Assembly: GCA_034519515.1 (NCBI GenBank)
Contig: JAXHOK010000050.1
Location: 62,001 to 126,000 of the forward strand
Length of the DNA stretch: 64,000 bases
Source: Arcicella sp034519515
GTDB lineage: Bacteria; Bacteroidota; Bacteroidia; Cytophagales; Spirosomataceae
Direction: 5' to 3'
The translations under genes and the position numbers were made by a program. Below are positions 1-8,377 of this stretch, in pieces. The notes under the pieces are model-generated. The model made no database searches. It worked only from the letters and a program-made list of their open reading frames with translations, and was not told the origin of the DNA. The stretch's first letter is position 1, and each line of letters opens with the position of its first letter.

Positions 1-2
1 CA

Positions 3-110
3 CCTTGCTCTAAATTTGAACAATTAAATAGAAAAGTACCGCAAAAAATCAATAAAGTACATAAAGATAACTTGATAGATGATATTTTTTTCATTTTAAA
101 TAAAATTTAA
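3..110 (+). CDS. C-terminal end of a gene entering from the left
   Basis: An open frame runs in from the window edge for 35 codons and stops at TAA 108-110. The visible tail is lysine- and asparagine-rich and ends in DDIFFILNKI. No family can be assigned from so little. The rest of the leader before the next gene (111-308) holds a short GC-richer patch near 121-200 but no gene that I can support. The frame could be open by chance, since A+T-rich DNA here often is not interrupted for 30 codons. Confidence 0.35.
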   Translation, partial: PCSKFEQLNRKVPQKINKVHKDNLIDDIFFILNKI

Positions 111-308
111 TCAACAAAAACGCCTACTCAATTAAAGGTTTTTCGGCTACCACCTGTCGTTGCAACTAACGATACAAAGTTGCGAGGTGTTTCTTTCAAA
201 AAGATTTCTTTTCGATAAACGACATTAGATTTCCGTTAAACGACATCTCATACTCGACAAATGACATTTTGTATTTTACTTTTTGATTTCACTTTTTACA
301 AGTTTTTT

Positions 309-1487
309 ATGCAATACAAAACTCGAAAACCCCAAAGTGGACCGCTTCAAGGCATCCGAATTTTAGACTTAACTCGCTTATTGCCAGGACCTTTGGGTAC
401 GATGTTGATGGCAGATATGGGTGCGGAAGTTATCAAAATTGAAGACCCCAATGCTCCTGATTACGTTAGAATGTTTCCGCCTTTTGTGGGTGGAGAATCA
501 GTCAATTATTTGGCGTATAATCGTTCCAAACGAAGTATGTTTTTGGATTATAAGTCAGAAGAAGGGCAAAAGATTTTCTTTGAACTTATCAAAACTGCCG
601 ATGTGGTGGTGGAGCAATTCAGACCTCAATTTTTGAATAAATTGGGCATTGGTTACGAAGCTGCCAAAGCCGTAAATCCTAAAATAATCTACGTTTCTGT
701 TACGGGTTATGGACAAACGGGACCTTACTCCCACTTAGCGGGGCATGATTTGAATTATATCAGTTATGCAGGAGTTTTGGGCATCACGGGTAGTACTGAT
801 GAAGCTCCTGTAATGCCTGGCGTACAACTGGCTGATATTGCGGGTGGGTCATATATGAGCGTAATTGCTACGCTTGCGGCTCTACACGCACGAACTCAAA
901 CGGGCGCAGGTCAGTACGTGGACGTATCAATGACTGATGCCGTAATGCCTTTATTGTCAGTGTCTTATGCTGCTTATTCTGCCACTAATCAAGCCCAAAT
1001 TAGAGGTACATTACCACTTTCGGGCGGGATGCCTAATTATGGTGTTTATGAATGTCAGGATAAAAAATATATTGCTTTGGGAACATTAGAGGCTAAATTT
1101 TGGAGTAAATTCTGTGATTTGACTCATAAACCCGACTGGAAAATGTTTATGGTTCCTCAGAATGCGGAACAGTTACAAAGTTTCAAGAATTTGATTAGTG
1201 GTTTGTTTTTAGAAAAAAATCAGTCAGAATGGGTACAATTTGGTTTTGAAAATGACCTTTTGATTAGCCCCGTTTATGGTTTGGAAGATTTGGAAAATGA
1301 CCCGCATCTTCTTGAACGTCAGATGATTATTGAAACAGAACACCCCACGGCAGGAAAATTAAAAAGTATTGGCGTACCGATAAAATTTTCAGAAACCAAA
1401 GCTAAACCTTCATGGGCTGCTCCGCTTTTGGGGGAAGATACGGAGGATATTTTGAGAGAACTATTTACGGTAAAAGGTAAACGGTAA
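309..1487 (+). CDS. CaiB/BaiF family CoA-transferase (family III)
   Basis: A 392-residue protein of the family III CoA-transferases, which includes formyl-CoA transferase and alpha-methylacyl-CoA racemase. Visible family marks are the N-terminal IRILDLTRLLPGP, the ADMGAEVIKIE strand-helix that binds CoA, the VVVEQFRP segment, and GHDLNYISYAGVLGITG, which carries the catalytic aspartate. The open frame extends up to 261, but the extra 16 residues are hydrophobic and not family-like, so I start at ATG 309. Which acyl-CoA it uses cannot be told; the GHDLNY form resembles the racemase branch. The last residues (VKGKR) are coded by an interspersed repeat that starts inside the gene end. It stands alone, with no beta-oxidation neighbours. 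Confidence 0.85.
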   Translation: MQYKTRKPQSGPLQGIRILDLTRLLPGPLGTMLMADMGAEVIKIEDPNAPDYVRMFPPFVGGESVNYLAYNRSKRSMFLDYKSEEGQKIFFELIKTADVVVEQFRPQFLNKLGIGYEAAKAVNPKIIYVSVTGYGQTGPYSHLAGHDLNYISYAGVLGITGSTDEAPVMPGVQLADIAGGSYMSVIATLAALHARTQTGAGQYVDVSMTDAVMPLLSVSYAAYSATNQAQIRGTLPLSGGMPNYGVYECQDKKYIALGTLEAKFWSKFCDLTHKPDWKMFMVPQNAEQLQSFKNLISGLFLEKNQSEWVQFGFENDLLISPVYGLEDLENDPHLLERQMIIETEHPTAGKLKSIGVPIKFSETKAKPSWAAPLLGEDTEDILRELFTVKGKR

Positions 1488-1540
1488 AGAGGATTTTCGG
1501 TACACGGTGAACGGCAAAAGGGTAAACGGTTTTAGTGGAT
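1470..1540 (+). repeat. ACGGTAAACGG-type interspersed repeat at gene end
   Basis: Tandem-like degenerate copies of GGTAAACGGTAAA and GGTACACGGTGAACGG cover the last codons of the CoA-transferase gene and the bases after it. The same words recur at 20058-20134 and 55049-55105, where they form long hairpins. Here the array is mostly direct rather than inverted. Confidence 0.7.
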
Positions 1541-1702
1541 AGTTTAATCACAAAGGCGTAAAATTCTTATTTTCAAAAACCTTTTATTTTGTCTAAATTG
1601 CAACCTGAATCATCACAGGAATATTATTTATTATCACAAATATCTGATAATTAGTTACTTACGAACATCAAACATCGAACAACGAAAATCGAAAAACACA
1701 CA

Positions 1703-2536
1703 ATGAATTACATAGAATTACAACTATTCGTCAATCCTGAATTTTCGGATATTTTTATGGCTGAGTTAGGCGAAATCGGCTACGAAACCTTTACCGAAGA
1801 AGAGGACGGTCTGAATGCCTATATCACCGAAGATTTATTTTCAGAAACTGCCCTTGATGAAATTATGGAGCGTTATCTGCCGATGACTCCCATACGTTAT
1901 TCCTACAAAACCCTCGAAAAAAAGAACTGGAACGAAGAATGGGAGAAAAATTATGAACCCATTACTGCCGCCGCCGGTCGGGTGCGAGTACGTGCCAGTT
2001 TTCATGAAGAAGACCCAAATATTGAATATGACTTGTTGATAAACCCCAAAATGTCGTTCGGAACGGGGCATCACGAAACCACTTCGATGGTCTTGGGATT
2101 GCAGATGAATGTGAACCATGAAGGAAAAAAGGTGCTGGATGTGGGTTGCGGAACGGGCATTTTAGCCATTTTAGCCAGTAAATTGGGAGCATCGGAAGTG
2201 GCTGGGTTTGACATTGAAGAATGGGCGGCGGAAAACTCCCGTGAAAACTGCCAACTCAATGATTGTCAGAATGTTGTGATTCGTCAGGGAACGATTGAAG
2301 AAGAACCTGTTGAACAATATGACATCGTTTTGGCGAATATTAACCGTAATATTTTGATACGAGATATTCCAAAATACGTGGCATTTATGAAACCTACCCC
2401 TTCGCAATTAGTGGTCAGTGGTTTTTATCAACACGATATTGAAGATATTGAAAATGTGGCAAAAGGAGTTGGTTTGGTGAAAGTTCAAACTGAGAATAAG
2501 AATAATTGGGCGGCGGTGATTTTTGAGCGGTTTTAG
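1703..2536 (+). CDS. prmA: Ribosomal protein L11 methyltransferase
   Basis: A 277-residue class I SAM-dependent methyltransferase that trimethylates ribosomal protein L11. The N-terminal third is the L11-binding part; the catalytic core carries MSFGTGHHETTSMVL, then the SAM-binding loop VLDVGCGTGILAILA (about residues 143-157) and the post-motif LANINRNIL, the PrmA form of the N-P-P-Y site. Length is normal for the Bacteroidota form (about 275). The start ATG 1703 is the only good one and gives the conserved NYIELQL beginning. It is monocistronic, with a hairpin just after the stop. The leader contains short ATCGAACA-type repeats seen elsewhere in the window. Confidence 0.96.
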   Translation: MNYIELQLFVNPEFSDIFMAELGEIGYETFTEEEDGLNAYITEDLFSETALDEIMERYLPMTPIRYSYKTLEKKNWNEEWEKNYEPITAAAGRVRVRASFHEEDPNIEYDLLINPKMSFGTGHHETTSMVLGLQMNVNHEGKKVLDVGCGTGILAILASKLGASEVAGFDIEEWAAENSRENCQLNDCQNVVIRQGTIEEEPVEQYDIVLANINRNILIRDIPKYVAFMKPTPSQLVVSGFYQHDIEDIENVAKGVGLVKVQTENKNNWAAVIFERF

Positions 2537-2551
2537 GTTGTTTTAATTTTG

Positions 2552-2600
2552 TTGTAGTTTTTCCAGTTAATCGGACTGTATTTTGTTGAAAAAACTACAA
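2552..2600. terminator. Hairpin between convergent prmA and cytochrome gene
   Basis: Inverted arms TTGTAGTTTTT and AAAAACTACAA enclose a 27-base loop between two convergent genes. T- and A-runs at the arms fit a bidirectional intrinsic terminator. Confidence 0.55.
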
Positions 2601-2635
2601 TAAAGGCAAAATTATCTACGGACAGACTGTCAGTA

Positions 2636-3796
2636 TTACAAACTCTTTATCCAACTTCTCACCAATTCAACCCCTTCTTTATGCGTAGTTTTCCGCCCCA
2701 CTTCGGGCATCATAACGCCTGGGTCAGTTGATTCCATTCTGTAAATTAGGATGGATTTATCTGGATTGCCTTTCACAATGTCATAATCTCGATTGCCCGA
2801 ACCTCTCCCTGCCGCAACGGGCGTTTTGTTGAAACCCAAAGCCGTTGGATTGGTCTCGTGGATACTCAAATTCAAGCCTGAAGTCATGGCAGGTCCTTTG
2901 GGATTATGACAATGGGCACAATTGATATCCAACCAAGCCCTTGACCTTTCTTCGAGCGTTCCCGTTTCGGGTTTATTCCAAACGGCTATTTTGGGGCAAT
3001 CCTTCAAATCGGGTAAATTATTCAACAGACCTACTTTTTGCCAATATTTCAACTGATTTTCAGTACCTGATTGATAAGAAAAATTACCATTTAATTGCCT
3101 CACCGAAGGACCAATGGGAGTCATTTTTTCTTCTCGATTGTGACAACCTTTGCACTGATTCAAATTGGGAATTGAATATTGTTGAGTTCGTTTTTTACCG
3201 TCTGAATACACGTAACTTACTTCTTTCGTATCGCCCGCTACTTCGAGTGTTGCCTCGGTCTGTTCATCATTCCAAACGTATTCCAAAGCCTTCCAACCCG
3301 CTTCTTCTTGAATCAACAGACGAGTTTCCATCAACCTTCTGCCTTTTGAAACGTCTCTGAAATCATTGGGATAATAAAAGGTTTTGATGATGGTTGTACC
3401 CACAGGAAAATCTAATACTTCGGTAGCATTATAATCAACCGTTTTGCCTTCGGGAATTTTAACGAAACGCAATTTCTCGGCATAATCTGAAAATAAAGGC
3501 GTGTTCAAGGCATATGGAATGATGCCTTCACTGGGTTTTTGTTCAGCCATATTTCCCTGAAAAAATCCGTATTCCGAAAGATTCATTTTTGGGGCATTTG
3601 CCTGATTTTCAGATAAATGGAGAGTGTTGAAAGAGAAAAGGAATAAGATTAAGATGATGCAAATGGACCTCACCCCCCAGCCCCCTCTCCCTTGGAGAGG
3701 GGGAGTTGATTGTTCGATTGCCCCTCTCCATGGGAGAGGGAGCTGGGGCGACCGACGTTTCGGGGTGAGGTCTTTTCTATTTTTCATTCTTAACAA
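2636..3796 (-). CDS. Exported diheme c-type cytochrome, SO2930/HNE_0200 family (TIGR03806)
   Basis: An exported protein with two haem c attachment motifs, CKGCH in the middle and CAHCH near the C-terminus, and the family segments ALNTPLFSDYAEKLRFV and MPEVGRKTTH. The family has no known reaction. It usually sits beside a beta-helix protein of TIGR03805, and does so here: the upstream gene ends at 3777. The ATG at 3796 overlaps that gene, and residues 9-43 are the translation of a palindromic repeat, not of a protein domain. The hydrophobic signal peptide begins only near residue 44, so GTG 3673 is a likely alternative start. The mature protein is unaffected by that choice. Confidence 0.85.
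   Translation of the reverse strand: MLRMKNRKDLTPKRRSPQLPLPWRGAIEQSTPPLQGRGGWGVRSICIILILFLFSFNTLHLSENQANAPKMNLSEYGFFQGNMAEQKPSEGIIPYALNTPLFSDYAEKLRFVKIPEGKTVDYNATEVLDFPVGTTIIKTFYYPNDFRDVSKGRRLMETRLLIQEEAGWKALEYVWNDEQTEATLEVAGDTKEVSYVYSDGKKRTQQYSIPNLNQCKGCHNREEKMTPIGPSVRQLNGNFSYQSGTENQLKYWQKVGLLNNLPDLKDCPKIAVWNKPETGTLEERSRAWLDINCAHCHNPKGPAMTSGLNLSIHETNPTALGFNKTPVAAGRGSGNRDYDIVKGNPDKSILIYRMESTDPGVMMPEVGRKTTHKEGVELVRSWIKSL
3666..3772. repeat. Palindromic CCCCTCTCC repeat, MITE-like
   Basis: Outer arms GACCTCACCCC and GGGGTGAGGTC flank two inner copies of a CCCTCTCC/GGAGAGGG stem. The 107-bp unit lies exactly between the stop of the beta-helix gene and the signal peptide of the cytochrome gene. 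Repeats of this kind are widespread in Bacteroidota intergenic DNA; here it is read in frame by the cytochrome ORF. Confidence 0.75.
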
Positions 3797-4985
3797 TCTT
3801 TAAAGGTTCAAGCGTACAATCATATTTACTTACATCACGTGATATTCCCTTAAAATCATGTTCAGCATCAATGTTTGCAAAACTTTGATTTTTATTATTT
3901 TGAACACAAATTCTCTTGTCTGTCAAGGTATTTCCCTGAGCGTCAAGATTTTGTGGGTCGATGATGCCATCGTATAAAATATGGGGAACGTCTTTGCCAA
4001 ATTTCAATTTAAACCGAAACATTAAACCCATTCGTCCTTTTCCAGTTGGACGTGTGTTCTCACGCACGTATTCGTTATCGTGAATGCTGATAGCAGTAGG
4101 GTAGGGGTAGTATTCTTTATCAGTGTTAGGTTTTTCAGTCATAAAATAACTGATAATTCCCGTACCAATGCTCTTATTATTAATGATTCGATTTTTGAAA
4201 ATTTCTACGTTATTTGAAGCCAACAAAAGAATTCCTGTACCGTCGGGAACGCTCGCCACAATATTTCCTTTGGGGGCAAAGTTTGGGAAATTATTATCAT
4301 GAATATAGTTATCATAAACCTTACAAAACCCTCCTTTTTTCTGAACTAAATCGGGTAAATCAAAGACTAATACACCGCCAGTATTTTCGTAAGCCTCGCA
4401 GTCGTGTACGCTCGCATACAAGGAGTTTTCAATTTCAATTCCTGCCACATTGTGATAGGCTTTTGAATTTTTTACCTCAATATTTTTGGATTGTCCCACA
4501 TAAATTCCTGCATCCGAAGCCCCAATTGCTACACAATTATCAATCATAACCTCTTGACATTGAACGGGATATAGTCCGTACCCTCCGTTTTTCTCCGAAG
4601 GTTTACCCGTCCATTCCACCTTTACATTTCTGAAAGTAATACCCTTTACGTTCATCGTTTTGATGAGGTCACCTTTGGAATCTTGGAGGGTCATATTTTC
4701 AATTGTGATGTTCTCGGCATTGGAAACTCTCAAGCCTTCTGCCCCTTCGGTTTGCCCCTTGAAATTTAAGATGGTTTTGTCCATTCCTTTACCTCGGATA
4801 ATGATATTTTTTTTATCCTCCATCGACAAACTACTCGTAAAAAAGAACGTTCCTTCGTCCAAATCCAAGACCGAACCATTCTCAGCCATAATTAATTGGG
4901 TTTGGATTTTCTTTTGAACGGCTTGTTGTGAAAAACCAATTTGGTAAGTCATTAATAATGAGGTAAATATGAGGATATTTTTCAT
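3777..4985 (-). CDS. Exported parallel beta-helix repeat protein (TIGR03805)
   Basis: A 402-residue exported protein with a signal peptide (ILIFTSLLMTYQIGFSQ) followed by stacked right-handed beta-helix turns. Repeated units such as NITIENMTLQDSKGD, GITFRNVKVEW and NIEVKNSKAYHN show the N/D-rich turn pattern of pectate-lyase-like folds. The family is described as the regular partner of the TIGR03806 diheme cytochrome that follows it here, and fusions of the two exist. Function of the pair is unknown; periplasmic or surface carbohydrate processing tied to redox is only a guess. The two genes overlap or nearly abut and should be one transcript. Confidence 0.85.
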   Translation of the reverse strand: MKNILIFTSLLMTYQIGFSQQAVQKKIQTQLIMAENGSVLDLDEGTFFFTSSLSMEDKKNIIIRGKGMDKTILNFKGQTEGAEGLRVSNAENITIENMTLQDSKGDLIKTMNVKGITFRNVKVEWTGKPSEKNGGYGLYPVQCQEVMIDNCVAIGASDAGIYVGQSKNIEVKNSKAYHNVAGIEIENSLYASVHDCEAYENTGGVLVFDLPDLVQKKGGFCKVYDNYIHDNNFPNFAPKGNIVASVPDGTGILLLASNNVEIFKNRIINNKSIGTGIISYFMTEKPNTDKEYYPYPTAISIHDNEYVRENTRPTGKGRMGLMFRFKLKFGKDVPHILYDGIIDPQNLDAQGNTLTDKRICVQNNKNQSFANIDAEHDFKGISRDVSKYDCTLEPLKIVKNEK

Positions 4986-5151
4986 TTGAATATTGTTTGT
5001 AATGATTACGAATTTAAAGAATTTTCAGCATATTTCCGAAAGATATTCTTCTTGAAAATGTCTTGTTGATTGGTCAAAGTATCATTCTAAAAGATTTTAT
5101 TAGCAAATTATAAGCTAATTTTACGTCAGTTTCCATGTAAATTCAATCAAA

Positions 5152-5730
5152 ATGAACTCAAATCTTAGAAATATATCAACCGAAATCCTATCCAAAAATT
5201 GGTACACCCTCAATAAAGTAACTTTTGATTATCTCCAAAAAGATGGCACATGGGTAACGCAAAGTCGTGAGGCTTATGACCGAGGAAACGGGGCGGTGAT
5301 TTTGTTGTACAACAACGAAACTAAAACCGTAATCCTGACTCAACAATTTAGAATGCCTACTTACATCAATGGCAACGAAACAGGTATGATGATTGAAGCC
5401 TGTGCGGGACTTTTGGATGAAGACAATCCAGAGGATTGCATTCGTAGAGAAACCGAGGAAGAAACGGGTTTTCGCCTCACCGAGGTCAAAAAGATTTATG
5501 AGGCATATATGTCGCCAGGATCAGTTACTGAAATCTTGTATTTTTTCGTGGGGGAATACAATTCTGATCACAAAATCAATGATGGTGGGGGTATCGACCA
5601 TGAAAATATTGAAGTGATGGAATTGGACTTCAAAACCACCTTAGATATGGTGAAATCGGGAGAAATAAAAGATGCAAAAACGATTATGCTTTTGCACTAT
5701 GCAGCCTTGAATAATTTGATAAAGTATTGA
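5152..5730 (+). CDS. nudK: GDP-mannose pyrophosphatase, Nudix family
   Basis: A 192-residue Nudix hydrolase. The Nudix box is GLLDEDNPEDCIRRETEEET followed by GF, with the same one-residue-shorter spacing as the NudK type. Other NudK marks are VILTQQFRMPTYING, the YMSPGSVTEILYFFVGEY segment and the ENIEVMEL strand. NudK splits GDP-mannose into GMP and mannose-1-phosphate. Length equals the E. coli enzyme (191). The gene is monocistronic; a palindromic repeat element follows it. Confidence 0.9.
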   Translation: MNSNLRNISTEILSKNWYTLNKVTFDYLQKDGTWVTQSREAYDRGNGAVILLYNNETKTVILTQQFRMPTYINGNETGMMIEACAGLLDEDNPEDCIRRETEEETGFRLTEVKKIYEAYMSPGSVTEILYFFVGEYNSDHKINDGGGIDHENIEVMELDFKTTLDMVKSGEIKDAKTIMLLHYAALNNLIKY

Positions 5731-5747
5731 TTATTAAGTATTTACGT

Positions 5748-5880
5748 ACACTATTCAATAAGTTTTTTCAACTTCCCGAAAGTAGAAAAAACTTTCGGGA
5801 AGTTAATCTCTCTACTACTTCCCGAAAGTTCTTTCTACTTTCGGGGAGATCTTCAATCCAAAAAACTTATTAAAAAGTGT
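5748..5880. repeat. MITE-like element with ACTTCCCGAAAGT hairpins
   Basis: Two internal hairpins built on ACTTCCCGAAAGT/ACTTTCGGGAAGT (5771-5803 and 5817-5850) sit inside imperfect outer arms, ACACTATTCAATAAGTTTTTT-like at 5748 and its complement ending at 5880. The same inner hairpin occurs twice at 46633-46711. No coding capacity. Confidence 0.7.
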
Positions 5881-5906
5881 AGTTACGTATAACCAAATCT
5901 TAAAAT

Positions 5907-6716
5907 ATGAATAAAAATAATACTATCAAAATAATCAAAAATTGGGCTGAACCACAACTCCATATCTTCTTAAATGCCTTAATGTTTTACACCCGAATTC
6001 CCGTGCCCGCATGGATGAAACACGATGAGGAAATGTTAAATAAGGCAAGCATTTATTTCCCCGTCATTGGTTGGATTGTAGCAGGGATTTCAGGTTTGGT
6101 TTTTTATGGGGCTTCACGAGTTTTTAATCCTGATATTTCTATTATTCTGAGTATGATAGCGAGTGTTCTGACCACGGGGGCGTTTCACGAAGACGGTTTT
6201 GCCGATGTCTGCGACGGTTTTGGCGGTGGCTGGACGAAAGAGAAAATCCTTGAAATTATGAAGGATTCACGGGTGGGAACTTATGGTTCGGTGGGCTTGA
6301 TTTTGTTGTTAGGTTTAAAGTTTTATAGTCTTGAATTTCTTGATAATCAGACCCTTATATGGGCATTGTTTATTGCTCATTCCGTCAGTAGATTTGTGGC
6401 TTTGAGTTTCATTTTCACGCTTGATTATGTTCGTGAAGATGCCCTAAGTAAGGCAAAACCCATTGCTAAAAAGATGTCCATCAGAGATTTATCCATTGCC
6501 TTTTGTTTAGCAATTATTCCCTTATTGATTTACTTAATTATTACTGCCAATTTCTTTTTATTATTGATAATTCCACCCTTGGTTCTGGTACATTTATATT
6601 TGGGATATTATTTCAAAAAGTGGATTGGGGGTTATACAGGGGATTGTTTGGGAGCAACTCAACAGGTTTCAGAAGTAGTTATTTATTTGATAATCAGTGC
6701 TTTATTAGCAGGATAG
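5907..6716 (+). CDS. cobS: Adenosylcobinamide-GDP ribazoletransferase (cobalamin synthase)
   Basis: A 269-residue integral membrane protein of the CobS family, which joins adenosylcobinamide-GDP and alpha-ribazole (or its phosphate) in the last steps of B12 assembly. The signature is GAFHEDGFADVCDGFGGG followed by KILEIMKDSRVGTYGSVGL, the acidic metal-binding site; the GGYTGDCLGATQQVSEV motif near the C-terminus is also typical. Six or so hydrophobic segments follow. The next gene is the matching phosphatase cobC, so the pair makes a salvage module. CobU/CobT are not in the window, and I see no B12 riboswitch upstream. Confidence 0.95.
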   Translation: MNKNNTIKIIKNWAEPQLHIFLNALMFYTRIPVPAWMKHDEEMLNKASIYFPVIGWIVAGISGLVFYGASRVFNPDISIILSMIASVLTTGAFHEDGFADVCDGFGGGWTKEKILEIMKDSRVGTYGSVGLILLLGLKFYSLEFLDNQTLIWALFIAHSVSRFVALSFIFTLDYVREDALSKAKPIAKKMSIRDLSIAFCLAIIPLLIYLIITANFFLLLIIPPLVLVHLYLGYYFKKWIGGYTGDCLGATQQVSEVVIYLIISALLAG

Positions 6717-6722
6717 TTTAAA

Positions 6723-6756
6723 ACGGAAGCCTTCGGTTTTTAGCGGAGGCTTCCGT
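6723..6756. terminator. Hairpin of the GGAAGCCTTCG family between cobS and cobC
   Basis: Arms ACGGAAGCCTTCG and CGGAGGCTTCCGT, one mismatch, loop of a few bases. Hairpins with the same GAAGCCTTCG core follow genes at 10873-10905 and 55626-55654. Placed inside an operon it would trim cobC expression. Confidence 0.6.
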
Positions 6757-6783
6757 AAAATTAAAATCCTAACCCTTAATTAT

Positions 6784-7353
6784 ATGGAAATATTTTTAAT
6801 TAGACATACCTCAGTGAACGTTCCTAAGGGCATTTGTTATGGCAAATCTGACGTGGAATTGAACCATACTGCCCCAATTGAAATCAATAAAACAGTAACA
6901 AAACTTTCGAAACATTGTGATATTGAAAGTGCCAAAATTTGGAGTAGCCCAGCCATCCGATGTATGACTTTGGCGAAAGAAATTCGGGATGATTTTCAGT
7001 TGGACGAACGCCTTTGGGAAATGAATTTCGGAGACTGGGAAATGCAAGCCTGGAACGACATCAAACGGGAAGATTCAGACCCGTGGATGTTGGATTTTGT
7101 CAATATTAGCACGCCTAACGGAGAGAGTTTCAAGGAATTATCCGTCCGAGCAAATGAGTTTTTGGATGAAATTATTACCCAAAATCTTGAGCAAATTATT
7201 TTAGTAAATCATTCTGCAACCATCAGAACTATCATTTGTCGAGCCTTAGATTTGGACCTGAAAAATGCATTTCGGATGGAAATTGACTATGGTTCTATTA
7301 CAAAGATTGTTTATAAAAATGATTTTTGGTCGGTGAAATTTGTAAATGGGTGA
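6784..7353 (+). CDS. cobC: Alpha-ribazole phosphatase, histidine phosphatase family
   Basis: A 189-residue histidine phosphatase. The catalytic LIRHTS motif is at residues 5-10, the second arginine in WSSPAIRCMTLA, and the second catalytic histidine in LVNHSATIR. GICYGKSDVELN after the RHT motif is the form seen in CobC proteins, which remove the 5'-phosphate of alpha-ribazole phosphate or of cobalamin phosphate. It follows cobS by 67 bp on the same strand, which supports the B12 assignment over a general phosphoglycerate mutase-like role. Confidence 0.88.
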   Translation: MEIFLIRHTSVNVPKGICYGKSDVELNHTAPIEINKTVTKLSKHCDIESAKIWSSPAIRCMTLAKEIRDDFQLDERLWEMNFGDWEMQAWNDIKREDSDPWMLDFVNISTPNGESFKELSVRANEFLDEIITQNLEQIILVNHSATIRTIICRALDLDLKNAFRMEIDYGSITKIVYKNDFWSVKFVNG

Positions 7354-7361
7354 TGCGAGAT

Positions 7362-8354
7362 TTACGACATATTTACTTTTACCTCTTTAACGAATTCGAC
7401 GTTCACACCTACTAAATTCGCAATTTTTTCTATTGAAAAGTCAGTTTGTTCCAAAAGTGATTTTGTAAAAGTAATCTTTCCTTCGTGAAAAGCAAGTTCT
7501 TTCCCCTGTTCTAAACCTTGTTCTAAACCTTGTTCTAAACCTTGTTCTAAACCTTGTTCTAGACCTTGTTCTAGACCTTGTTCTAGACCTTGTTTCAAGC
7601 CCATTCTTTTAGCTCTGTCTAATACAAATTCTTCTATGCCCATAGTTGTTTCTCGATTTGTAATTTGTTGTATTTGCGTATCAAATTTATCAATTAATTC
7701 TTGTTTATCAAAACGAATATAGAGTTTCAGAAATTGTAACAAATTCCTGATTTTTGCCTTGGAAAAATTCTTTTTCAAAAGTTCTCTAACCAGCTCAATT
7801 TTCAAATCAAATAGCTTTTCGTCAGAAATTACTCCTTTTTTCAAGGCTGTCTGCACGACTCGTACCACTACGGCAAATGGATTATTACTTAATTTTAAGT
7901 CCTTTTTATTTGCTTCTAAAACCTTATAAACGTTAAATTCATACCTCGTGGAAGTCCCCATAAACTTATACTCATAAACCGAAGGCTTGAAAGATTTATA
8001 CTGATCCGTCAAGATGGCTAATGCTGTGATGGGTTTATTGTATTTATCCAAAATACGGTAATGATAAGTGTACATCCGCTGAGCGAAGTTTTTATCTCTC
8101 GAACCTTGTACTTCTATATGAATCAAAATCCATTCCTCTGTTCCCGCTTTTGTGAAAACTTTAACCAGTTTATCCACGTATTTAGGATTGAATTCATCTT
8201 GGGCGTTGGGGAAAAGCTGTTCTAATTCTTTATCCAGAAAGACAAACTTCTTGTTGAAGTCTATCGTATCAACTGATTCTGGAAAATAGAATAATAGAAA
8301 GTCGTCAAAAAGGTCTTCAAGTATTCCTTTCCAAAGTGCATCGTCTCTTTTCAT
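7362..8354 (-). CDS. Rpn-family PD-(D/E)XK nuclease / putative transposase-like protein
   Basis: A 330-residue protein of the Rpn (recombination-promoting nuclease) type. The N-terminal part has the PD-(D/E)XK core: FLDKELEQLFP with the aspartate, then WILIHIEVQGSRD, where the E-x-Q form replaces E-x-K, and FAQRMYTYHYRILDKY. The region near residues 250-285 is a run of seven exact GLEQ units coded by a 12-bp tandem repeat, a feature common in this family and likely coiled. It converges with cobC and lies 23 bp downstream of an XRE regulator on the same strand, which may control it. Rpn proteins promote RecA-independent recombination and some are anti-phage; the role here is unknown. Confidence 0.8.
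   Translation of the reverse strand: MKRDDALWKGILEDLFDDFLLFYFPESVDTIDFNKKFVFLDKELEQLFPNAQDEFNPKYVDKLVKVFTKAGTEEWILIHIEVQGSRDKNFAQRMYTYHYRILDKYNKPITALAILTDQYKSFKPSVYEYKFMGTSTRYEFNVYKVLEANKKDLKLSNNPFAVVVRVVQTALKKGVISDEKLFDLKIELVRELLKKNFSKAKIRNLLQFLKLYIRFDKQELIDKFDTQIQQITNRETTMGIEEFVLDRAKRMGLKQGLEQGLEQGLEQGLEQGLEQGLEQGLEQGKELAFHEGKITFTKSLLEQTDFSIEKIANLVGVNVEFVKEVKVNMS
7509..7592 (-). repeat. Seven tandem 12-bp units in the Rpn gene
   Basis: Seven head-to-tail copies of TTCTARACCTTG (plus strand) code for GLEQ on the minus strand. Four copies have A and three have G at the variable base, so the array grew by unit duplication. Gain or loss of units keeps the frame. Confidence 0.92.
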
Positions 8355-8377
8355 TTTTAGTGATCATTTTAACAAAT

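Noticed and set aside
5731..5906. Cobalamin riboswitch before cobS
   Set aside because: The leader is made of palindromic repeats; the conserved B12-box sequence is not found.
7509..7592. 12-bp tandem repeats as CRISPR or satellite
   Set aside because: They are in frame inside the Rpn gene and code GLEQ, a known habit of that family.
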